64,000 nucleotides of DNA from Heliocidaris tuberculata (Eukaryota; Echinodermata; Echinoidea; Camarodonta; Echinometridae): NCBI GenBank assembly GCA_025618425.1, contig CM046851.1:4753024-4817023 (forward strand), given 5' to 3'. Positions 35,273 to 47,200 of the stretch are shown here, in pieces (within the stretch, counting starts at the first letter, position 1; the number at the start of each line of letters is the position of its first letter). The translations under genes and the position numbers were made by a program. The notes beneath the pieces are model-generated. The model saw nothing but the letters and a program-made list of their open reading frames with translations. It made no database searches and had not been told where the DNA came from.

Positions 35273-38200
35273 ATGGGGGAAGAATCAATGACATTTGACT
35301 CGTATGAAGAATTCAAGAAATATCTAGATGATTATGAGAAGCAGACGATGAATCATTTTATCACAATAAAGAAAGAGAAGAAATTTTCTGAATCGGGTAA
35401 GTTACCGACTGCATGCTGCTCAGTTGAGGCAGCTGCTGCCCATTTGTTGTGCCTGGAGTTGCGGCGCGCCTGCTGGCTGCACCTGGTCTGCCGATCCCTT
35501 GCTAGCCTCTTGTCGAAGCCCTGGCGCTGTTGAAATCCTTGGCGATATGAAGGCAAAAATTTCTGGTGAGCGAAGCGAGCCAGAAAAACCGAGGCGCTTG
35601 CGCCGAGGGTCTCTTGACACCCGACCTGAATTATATATTCATGAGGCACGATTTCCTACTGAATTATGCATGAAAACGTGAATAGTTAGATTACCGCGGC
35701 GATCGCCCAGCAAATTGGCCAATGAAATCTCAAGGATTTCTTACTTCAGTTCTGGACCAGTCTATTATTTTTTTGGGGGGATTACGTAAATCTCTTGCTC
35801 AAAATACATTCACAGACAAGCACATTAATTATGAAGAATTCGATCTCTAGCTTACAAACCATGGTAATTTGAAATAAGACAAATGTACATATTTCTCAAG
35901 AGATCATATTTACAAATAATGAAGAATGGGCAATAAAAGTCACCGTTCAACAATAGATGCATCTCCATCAAGTCTAACATAACATAACGCTGTTACAGTG
36001 TTATTAACAAATAACACTGACACAGTTAGTTTTTAGATCTTGACCGAGTCAAATTCAAAATTATACCTTCTAAAGTCACATCTTGTGACGAAGCGTCCCC
36101 AAGATAGATGGCTTGAAGTCCACGTTTCTTGAGCGACTTCACCTGGTCTCTCATCAGAGACACCAAAGGGGAAATAATCAACAAAATGCTTCGTGAAGAT
36201 GATAGACTAGAGTATGTGCTCCTGTGGGCGGCCGGTCCCCTGTGAGCAGCCGGCGGTGAATAAAAAATGAAAAAAAAAAAAAAAAATTTGATATCCCTTC
36301 AAAAATTACCCTGGACAGTCTCAGGTAGGTTCTATTGCACCAAAAAACATACTCAGCCAAAGCAGTAAGTATCCTGAATCTCGCTCAACATCATGAGAAA
36401 TGTACGCCACCAGTCATCGACAAAAAAATTGCAGTTTCTTAACTTTTAAGTTAAGAGACTTTGACATACTTAAACCAATACTTAAACTTTATTTGTTCAA
36501 TTTGATGTGTAATTTGATGTTTATTTAAGAGAATGAAGTTGATGGTCCATGTTTTGCTTCAGAAATTTTTATTTACACTACCACAGGGAAAGCTGCATGG
36601 GGGTGGCCGCTCATCAGTGCCATTTTTCTGAGTGGGTCTGGTGAGCAGCCACCCTGTGTAAAACGTGTACAAAATGCAGGTTTTTGTAGGAAATTGTAGT
36701 CTGCTTTCATTTTTTGGTCATGGCGTTTGATAGATCATCATGTTTGACAGATTTTATGGGTTTCAACAGAATATTATTAATTTTTATAAAGTATTGGAAT
36801 GTAATATATGAAATGTGATATTAATTTTCTTTCACTTAGTCACAAATATGATGCTGAATGCCCGACATATCATGGGCGGCTGCTCACAGGGGTAGAGGCG
36901 GCCGCACACAGGACCCCTAGCACCGTTTTGAAAAATGGACACTACTGACCACGTTATTGGTCAATAATTTTAATTTTGCCTTCTATTTAGTTTAGTAAGC
37001 AAGTATTTGGACTATGAATTGATTGTATTGAATTATGTGCGAGTCTTTGATTGATAAATCAGCAAATTCCCTTTAAGCGGCCGCACACCAGAGCCTTTAC
37101 TCTAGAAGATGATGTAACCAAGGAGTTACCACTAACTTCACTGCCCGGCAAGGCCCCGGGGGATCCGCCTGGCCCTCGCGAAGCAGCAGTCTCACTCTCC
37201 ATCCCTGGCCCAAGGAGGTAATCAGCACAGAGCGGTAGCGCGTGAAAAATAACACTTTTTCCATAGCCAGTAGGCAGATTCACAAAAACATCTTGTCCTT
37301 TAAGTGCAGATTTGATTGCACCAACTTGCAAATCTTTGAATCTGTCAATCTTCAACATTCTAGCGGCATATTCTAAGCTCTTACAAATATCGTCATCACT
37401 CGTCGTGGAAGAAACGTTGAACGCCATTTTGGGCTGCGATTAATTAATATGTAAGAAATAGCGTGCAGTCGAGTCATGAATATTTAACATTACGTCATGG
37501 TAGCTCGCGCTTATTGGATGATTTTCACCGACCAAAATTTGGTCGGAATATTCGTCAAAACAATGAAATGCAAAAGAAATTCAGATCGGGTGTCAAGAGG
37601 CCCTCGGCGCGAGCGCCTCGGTTTTTCTGGCTCGCTTCGCTCGCCACCAGGAATTTTGCCTCCATATCGTCAAGGATTCCAACAGCGCCAGGGCCTCGAC
37701 AAGAGGCTAATCCCTTGCCTGATGCTTGGGAAAGTCATTCAGCTCAACGGCGCGGTGCTGCGGCTTGATATGCACCTCTTCTGTCCTTTATAACCCATTT
37801 ATGTTTTTTTTCCCCCACTCGGAAGTATAAATATATAGCTGTCCGAGCTCCGTGGCTTATCAATCTGGTATAAGCCTAGGGTAATGTAATTCCGAACAGA
37901 TTGTATTTCCGAACGTGTATAGTCAAGAATTGTAATTCCGAACAGATTGTATTACCGAACGTGTACTGTTAAGCGCCTAAAATGGGTTTTCATACGCGTG
38001 GGATTACGCGTATGAAAACCACACTATTGAAACAAAGGTTGTGTCTTTTTCCATAGGTTTCACACGTTCGGAAATAAAGTACCTTTTTCAACATGTTCAA
38101 GGGACCAAAACGCCGCGTCTTTGGGAAAGGGTTCACTCAGAAGGGAATATCGTATTAAATCTACGTTGTCTTTTTAAAATTCCATCAACTTCTTTTTCTG

Positions 38201-41200
38201 TAGGACTTTGAGCATTCATTATGTAAGTTTGACAGATATTCGTTTGATATTTTATTTGCTATCGTTGATTTTCTGAAAAGTGTTCGGACACTGGATCCAC
38301 TACCATATGATGGGGGGACCTAAAGCTACGCACTTTGTTTCCAGTGGCTAAAAAGTCACTTTTTCAATGATTAATGCAAATTTCTTTCATATATCTTGGT
38401 TCTACATACTCTTAAATTAAATCCCTGAGAAAATTACGACTGACAAATATCAATAACATTAATTTTCAAGTCGATGTCAATACCCATGTCGAATTTGGTC
38501 AAAAAAATGAAAGGGTCCTAAAGCTACTCACATGTAATAAATGAATGCAAATCTTGATTTTGAAGCTGACTAATGCGAATTTCACCCCGATTTACAAATG
38601 ATGGTAAAATCACAAAAATAAAGGAAAATTACTCATTCTTTTTGGCAAACGTAAATGATAATCTCGTTGCTTAGTCACCCCAAAAGTTTGGCGCATTGAA
38701 CGCGTCGTATTGCGCGTATTTACGGGATGCGTAGCTTTAAGACCTGTGTAGCTTTAGGACCCCTGACCATACAGTTAAGCGCCTAAAATGGGTTTTCATA
38801 CGCGTGGGATCTACGCGTATGAAAACCACACTACTGAAACAAAGGTTGTGTCTATTTCCCATAGGCTTCACACGTTCGGAAATACATTACCTTTTTCAAG
38901 GGACCAAAATGCCGAGTCGTTGGGAAGGGGTTCACTCGGAAGGGAATATCGTATTAAATCTACGTTGTCTTTTTAAAATTCCATCCACTTCTTTTTCTGT
39001 AGGACTTTGAGCATTCATTATGTCAGTTTGACAGATATTCGTTTGATATTTTATTTGCTATCGTTGATTTTCTGAAAAGTGTTCGGACACTGGATCCACC
39101 ACCATACTGGCACACGGAGCTGTACACTGCCACTGGACGTGTGTGGAGCAAATTTGCAAATGTGCAAGAAATAGCGAATGACCTCATTCCCAACATGGCT
39201 TTGTCCCAGGTAGATCAACTGTGACACAACTGCTACACACTCTAGAGGAATGGACCGCCTTGCAAGATCAAGGAGAAAAGGTTAATGTCTACCCTTCTTG
39301 TTATCTCCAATAACCTCGCATATGTGTGATTGATGTCTACCTAGACTTTCGAAAGGCCTTTGACAGTGTACCCCACCAACGACTGTGTGTTGTCGAAACT
39401 AGATGCATACAAGATCCAAGGGAACTTCAGAACATGGATTGCTGATTTTCTTTGGGGACGCACCCAGAGGGTCGTGGTAAACAATGCCAGATCACAGTGG
39501 TGCATGGTGAAGAGTGGGGTGCCCCAGGGCAACGTACTTGGCCCGACATTATTTGTCCTGTACATCAATGATCTCCCTGACGTTTTAAGACTCCACTGTA
39601 AGAATCTATGTAGATGACACAAAGGCTTTCTCCTATGTCTCTACTCCCAATCAATGAAAACTTTTCCAAGCAAACTTGCACTCACTGATGGACTGCATGG
39701 TCCTCAAAGTGGCAACTTCAGTTTAACACAAGCAAATGCAGTGTTTTGCATCTAGGATCGGGAGATTGACAAGAGTGCTACACTACACTACAGTCCTGAG
39801 CGCGGTTGGGGAGGAAAAAGACCTCTAGCATAATTATTGATGACATGCCGAAGTTTCGCAACCAAGTGTCTAATGCTGTCAAAAAGGCTAACAAGGTTCT
39901 GATTAGCATTAGGCGTGCCTTTCAGTGCCACGACACATCCACCATCCTTAAACTGTGCGACTAGTGCGACCCCTCTTGGAGTATGGAAATGTAATCTGGT
40001 CACCAAGGTACATTTCAGATGCTAAGGCCGTTGAGAGAGTGCAGAAGAGAGCAACAAAAATAATCTCCACTTTGAAACACCTTTCTTACAAGGAGAGGCT
40101 TAAATGCCTGAACTTGACATCCCTGGAGTCCAGAAGAAAGAGAGGAGACATGATTCAGGTGTACAACATCATCCATGAACACGACAGACTTAACCCAGAC
40201 CACTTCTTTCAACTACATGTAGCCGACACAACCACAAGAGGGCACAGGTTCAGTAAAGCTGAGATGCAGGACAAAAGTAAGAAGTGATGCATTTAGTCAC
40301 AGAGTGATCAATGACTGGAACTCTCTGCCAGCGGAGGTAGTTGAGGCTCCAACTATAGACACCTTCAAAATCAGGCTTGATCGTCACTGGAAAGAGCAAC
40401 ACTATGATTCTCAATACTCTCATTAATCTGAGTACTCCAGAGTCATTAATCTGAGTACTCCTGAATCATTAGCATTCAAGATACCACCTCTTGCCCCACT
40501 GCCTGCTTGTTCAACTGTAACTCATCATCATTTGAAGTATAGCTATGAATGAAACGGACAATAAGACAGACCTGGAAGCTCGACTACTGCTTCAGCATTC
40601 TTCCAGTATTTGCGGTAAAGGTAAAGGTTTAAAAAAATCTAGATCTAAATATCACCATTTCCCACATACTGTGAGCCATACAAACCATCCTCGGAGTCGG
40701 AGTTTGCTAAAGGGGTTACCTTCCAGACTCAACTAAAATTGTAAAAATTGAATGAATAAAAAAGAAAAAAAAACAAAAAAATCGGCAGGTGTGATCAGGT
40801 TTTTCTTACCTTGCACCGTTGCATGTGTAACTTGTATATATGGGACTACACATGCAAGGTAACATTTTTAAGAAAAACCTCATCACACCTGCCGATTTTT
40901 GTGTTTTTTTCTTAGTTACAGTTCCCTGGTAAAAGTAAGAGAGAAGAAATGTTGCACCTAGGTCTTTACCAAATTAATCTAAACCAGATACAAGTCAGTT
41001 TTGTACTGACACCTTAAAAATGTAAATAGGACACCCAGCACTTCATGTCTCTTGTATGTAGCAGATCACCTGCAAGAATCTTTAGGAGTGAAGGAGGCAT
41101 ATATGCAGAGCAAAGATGATGATGAAGATGGAGATGAAGGTGACGATGAAGATGAAGGAGGAGAAGGAGGAGAAGAAGAAGGAGGAGGAGAACAGGAAGA

Positions 41201-44200
41201 AAGAGGAGCACAAGAAGGAGAAGAAGGAAGAGGAGGAGGAAAAGAAAAAAGAAGGAAAAGAAAAAAAAAATGGGATGAGGAGAAGAAGGATGAGGATGAG
41301 GAGGAGAGTAGAGGAAAATCAAAGTCAAACATGAAAAGTGAATTTCAGTTTAGATTAGAATTGAGAGTAAGACTTCTCTACAACATTCTACTTCTATTTT
41401 GAAGTATGGTCTTAGACAGTGTTCAGAACTTATGATTCACATATCTGCGAGGGGGAGAGGGTGTCAAAATGATCCCCCAGTGGGGATATGCTTAAAACGT
41501 GGGTATTAATCCAATGACTTCTAGACCATCTCTTTTCTGCCTTTCATTTCATGTCACTTTAGATTATAAAGGCAAGTGCCTTCATTGGAGAGACTGCCCA
41601 GAGTTGGATTCCTGCATTCCCTTTGTCAATGTCGGGCAGCTATTGCTTGGTTGCCATCAAGGTAGAGATAAGAATGTCGGCAAGAAGGAGAAATATAGGC
41701 AACAGGTTGCAGAGAAATTAGTAAGTACCTAGTAGTTTATTCAAGTTCTGCTAAGTAAGGTCATTGCCATTGCTCATACCAAGGATGGATGACTAACCTC
41801 AAAGAGAAACTTTGCGTTAGGCTTCACGAAGGTTAATGGTCCTTTGAACTACAGCTGACATAGTAAGGTAGAAACAGAAAAGATACTGACACACCCATTA
41901 GACACATTAATTCATTTTTGACAGGTGTATTCCCCACTGTCAATTAAAGTTAAATCTTACACAAGAAAATCTTATTAATAAGAAGGAGATCTTTTATGTT
42001 GACTGTCAAGATGGGTGCTTGCAGATCAGATTTCAGAGAAATTTGATGACCTTTTTTTGATTCATGCCTTGGCCCCTTAGAAAAACACCAATAGCAACAA
42101 GAAGATCCAAAGCCGGTTCAGAACACACCCTACCAAGAAACTGGACTGCCCTGCTGTCATCAGCCTAAAGAAGATTGCCATGTTTCCTGGGTTTAAAGAA
42201 GACCTCAAATGCTCTCTTTGGACAAAGCGGAAGACAGTCTTAGAGTTTCAGCAGTTTGTGAAAGGAGACAAACCCATTGACGTTGTCTATAAGTTTGTGG
42301 CCAAGTTTCCTGCCGTCGATGCACATAAGTATCATGTACAGGGAGAGGTGAGGAACATGGGAGGAGAGATTTCATCTGTTTTATTTTTTTGTGGTTGAAT
42401 TTATGCAGTGTCTCATATTTACCACATTTTTTTTTTGTTTTGATTGACAGCAAGCTTTGTGGAAAAAAATTAAAGAGGCACTCCATAGGAGTGCCTTCAT
42501 GTGAAAAAAAAATCATGATGGATGAAATGATTGTATGTCATTTAAACCTGACAATCTTTTAATTGTTTTTGAAGATAGAACGTGTGCCACATCCAATATG
42601 TCTAGTTAATGAAGTTTTATAATTTATTTATACATAATTAAATTTCAAAATATTATTGCTGACAAATTTTACAAATGTGCTTTGGCAAATAATCTTGTGA
42701 TTCATGAAAACATTTATGTTTTTAGCATGTTGTCAATTGTCATGTGTATTTTCCACCAATAACCTTTGCTTTAATCCCTTCTCTCTCCTGCTTAGTTTGC
42801 TGGCATGCGAGAACCAGTCGACCCCTTGGTGAGGCAAAAGGTTGTCGAGCTTGTCAAGAACGGCATCACCAAGGTACCTGACATTCAGAAGGCTGTGAGG
42901 GCATTTGTCGTCAAAGACCTCTTTCCCGACCAAAGCCCTCCACCGATGATCCGACGAAGGTACCACCCTTCCCCAAGGGACATCAAAAACATGATGTATG
43001 TTGCAAAGAAGACAAACAGGCAGAAGCGAAAGGATCAGGTTGAAGAAGAACCAGATAACCTTGATGAACTCATCACCAAGGGCAAGGAAGAAGATTCAGA
43101 AGATCGGATAGTTCTCGCTAAAAATGATGTAACATATCTTTGCCAAAAAGGTATTGTAAATACATCCCCTCCTCCACCTCCCCCCTCCCCATCCCTCCCC
43201 CCTCCCCTCAGTGGAACCATGTTTGTGTAGCAGGGGGTCGTTTCATCAAACCGTCATAACGACAAGATCAGCGACATCTCGACACTGTCGCTCAACTTGT
43301 CCGCTAAGTGTTCCACAAAGCCGTCTTTGCTAAGACCAGCGACAACTTTGCTGACAAGTGACTTGTCGGTACTCCAGACCTGTCATATCTTTTTAGAACG
43401 CCATCACAAGCCAGCTTTTAGTTAGTCTATGGGCTGCGAAAAAATAAGAAATGTAAATTAAGAGAACATTTTTTTCCTTTACTATCCTTTACCATTCCTT
43501 TATCAAATAGTGTTACTAATGTTCATATTATAATATTTAACAGACAAACAATATCTTCTTATGACTTCTTGAGCCCCCAACAAGTAACTGAGATTAATAT
43601 TAAAACTACCCACATCGGTCTACCATAGAAAAAGCGTCGAAAACGGAACAGTCTGTATATACAAACCAATTTAAACGACGACAATTTATCATGTATGTAT
43701 TTTCCCTATATATATATCCCTTTTCACGCAATGCTATGATATGAATAATAGTAAATGTATTTTTTATATAAATGAATATCAAGAATTGGGCCATATAATA
43801 TCTTAATTTTATCATTTTCTCGAAAGTGTACACGAATTGGGTCTTCTTTCCATAATTAGTCAATTACGGTATCCTCTTATTTACAAATCTAGATTCGTAC
43901 ATCGCAAAAGCATCCTCGAGTTTTCTCAATTTTATAAATTCTAAGATGCCAGAAGTAACACATATTTTCATGTAAACGGGATGTTTGTATCAGCATTATT
44001 GATTTTCGCTGCCATTTTTGACATTTTGGAACGGTTTGGGGAAAACTGAGCCTCAAAATGTCTTTGGGTAATTGACGATAAATCCGATGGATTGTGATAA
44101 AGACTATGTTTCTTAGCCGATGAGTATCGATGTCAATGAGTTGTTGTTTATCATGTCTTCGTGAAACAGTTTTTCAAGAATGCAACAACAACAACAAAAC

Positions 44201-47200
44201 ATAGGGGTAGAGAGAACAAGTCACTTTATAAACAAAATAATTTGTTTATTGTTACAAGACTTGAAATAATCTGGAAGGAACTATTTGAGATGTTTAAAAG
44301 TGCATAAAGGAGAAGATGTCCTATGGGCCTGCACACACATTCATTCCAAGTTGATTTCAGTGCTCAGAACTTTGGGCGAATGTGCCATCTCCTTTAGCCA
44401 ATTTATGGAATAATTTCAGTATTTGAACTGCTACTATCTCTTTACAGAAATAAAATTTGGATCTGTTATTTTGAATATAGGATACCAGCACAGAACCCCG
44501 AACATAGAGCATAAAACCCTTTGTGATTGGTCTCCTTTAGGCTTGTTCTTCTTCATTTCTTCCAGACATCAGCAACAAAAGTGTCCTCTTCTGCCACCAG
44601 ACTAGAGAACAGCAACGCTTACTCAGCATCTATGGCTCCATGATTGTTATGGACATCGTCTGCCGATCCTCCACACTTCCTGCGGATATCGTCTTCATCT
44701 ATGTGCGGACCAACGTGGACTTCCAGCTGGTGGCGGGGTTCATTGGGGATGCAGGGACGGCGGAGGCTGTGGAGGAAGGTTTCCTTGTGATGAAAGAATG
44801 GGATCCAGAATGGACACCAGAGTTCTTTGTCATGGATCATAAGGTGGAGATGATGGAGATGGTAAAAAGAGTCTTCCCTGGTAAGTTATTTCTCCGTTAA
44901 AGCACTGTTACCTGCAGTTCAGACATAAGAGTATTTTCTGTTAAAGGGCAATCCAAAGTTTGTGAAAAGCTGATTTGTGTGAAAGGAGAAAAATAAGAGA
45001 AACAGGATGATGAAAGTTTGAAAGAAATGGGACAAAGATTAAGAAAGTTATGAACATTTGAAGTCAATAAATCCTTGCGAATCTCAAATTGGCAATTTTG
45101 TGAATCGATTGTGACATATTTGCAGTCAACTCTGCCATTTGTCGCACACCAAAATATCATGAAATTCTGGTTTTATCCTGAGGGCCTTTTCCCTTGGGGC
45201 ATTACTCAAAATATATTGTAGATAGCACAATGTTATTCATCCTCCAAAAAGAAAAAAGATCCTTCTGAGTTAATAAATTTTGAAAAATTGACATTTTAAT
45301 CATTCTGTGTGCTGGAGTGAATGAGAAAGTTAGGTTGGATTGCCCTTTAAGTTATTTCTCTGTTGAAGCCATGTTACCTTCATTTCAGATGTAGAAAGAG
45401 TATTCCCTGGTTTGTTATTTCTTTGCTAAAACACTGTTACCTTCTGGTCAGACGTAGAAATATATGTCTTGTTTGACAATTTGACAATTTATATGTCTGA
45501 GATTTTTATGCCTCCGCCCTCCGAAGGTGGTACCGGAGGCATTTTGTTTTCAAGTTGTCCGTCTGTCTGTCCTTCCCGCTTTCTCGTTCTCGCAATAACT
45601 CAAGAATCACACGAGTTATGAACTTCAAACTTGGTATCCCCATGGAAGACAATCTAATTAGATTTTGGGGTACGTAGGTCCAAGGTCCAAGGTCACAGAG
45701 GTCAATTTCTAGAATTTCAGGTGTTTGCCTCGTTCTCATGATTACTCAGGAACCATCTGAGGAATGAATTCAGACTTTGTGTAGTATAAGAAGACGATCT
45801 GATTATATTTTGAGGTACGTAGGTCAAAGGTCAAAGGTCAGAGAGGTCAATTCTGAAATTGCAGGTTTTTTGCCATGTTAACACTCTCGAACAATTTGAG
45901 CTATTTACTTCAAACTTTGAATTCGTATGCATCATTATACTGGGACGAACTGATCAGATTTTTGTTCATGCCTAGGTCAAAGGTGACAGGCCATAGAGGT
46001 CATTATAGAGGTCATATGTGAAAGTAATGTGTTTTAGTTTTGTTATCACCGTATCTCAACTATTTTGTATTCATGACTAGGAGGAGATAAAGGGATCAGA
46101 CTTTTGTGTTATAAGGTGTAAGGTCAAATGTCAAACAGGTCAATTAACTTGTAATTGTAGGCTTTTTATTCTGGTTATCACAATATTTCAAGAACAGCTA
46201 GAGGCATCAAGTGAATTTAGGCGGAGACATATAGGAGATGCAGTGGCATTCATCTTGTTTCAACTCAAATTAAAGAAATCGGCCGAAAAGTTGTAGAGCC
46301 TTACCAAAACTGTACAAGGGCTGTAAGATAATTATTTTACAATTCAAACACTCTCTTATCCATATAAAAATATGAAATATTATCTATTCCAGGATCTGAG
46401 GTGTTTGTGTCAGACTTCCATCGTGAGAAGCTATGGAAGGAATGGTTTGCTCAGCAGGAGCCAGACATGGACCAGGCCCTGAGGGACAAGACTCTGGAAT
46501 TGATCAGAAAGATGGCTCGTGCTCCTACACGGGACCAATACGAGTTGGCGCTCAAAGCCCTACAGGGGTGCGAGGGATGGATCTCATCTGTCAAGCTACA
46601 GAGCTGGTTTGCTACGGTCTGGGAGGCAGAGGTATGTATTTTTTCAGTATTTCATTCTTCAAGATTATTGAAGAGTTAAAGGGCAATCCAACCTTGGTAA
46701 TAAAATGAGTTTTGTGAAAGCAGAAAAAAAAATAAGAAAAACAGGATGGTGAAAGTTTGAAAGAAATCGGACAAGGACTAAGAAAGTTATGGATGTTTAA
46801 AAAATGAGATCACTACATCTATGTGAATCTCAAATTGGCAATTTGGTGAGTCAGTTATGACATTTTTGTGGACAACTCTCCCATTTGTCGTACACAAAAA
46901 TATCATTAATTTGCGGTTTTCTTTGAGGCGCTTTTACCCTCGGGGCAGTACTTAAAATATCTTGGAGATAGCATATTGTTGTAGGTCCTTATGAACGAAA
47001 AGATCCTACTGAGTAATGCATTTTGAAAAAAAGTGACATTTTAGTCATTTTGTGTGTTAGAGCGAATGGGGGAGTTGTCCACAGCTACATCACAGTGACA
47101 TTACCTATTTGGCCAATTTGAAATTCCCATATGCATAGTGATTACATTTTTCAAAAATTCATAACTTTCTTATTGCTTGTCCGATTTCGTTCAAACTTTC

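Noticed and set aside
37968..39106. LTR pair
   Set aside because: The repeats do not start TG and end CA, and no primer-binding site was recognised next to them.
41052..41402. Acidic 116-aa ORF and Ser/Pro/Leu-rich antisense ORFs
   Set aside because: Composition artefacts of the purine tract in intron 1 of the ZSWIM-like gene.
46433..46708. 91-aa ORF overlapping exon 6
   Set aside because: Out-of-frame shadow of exon 6.
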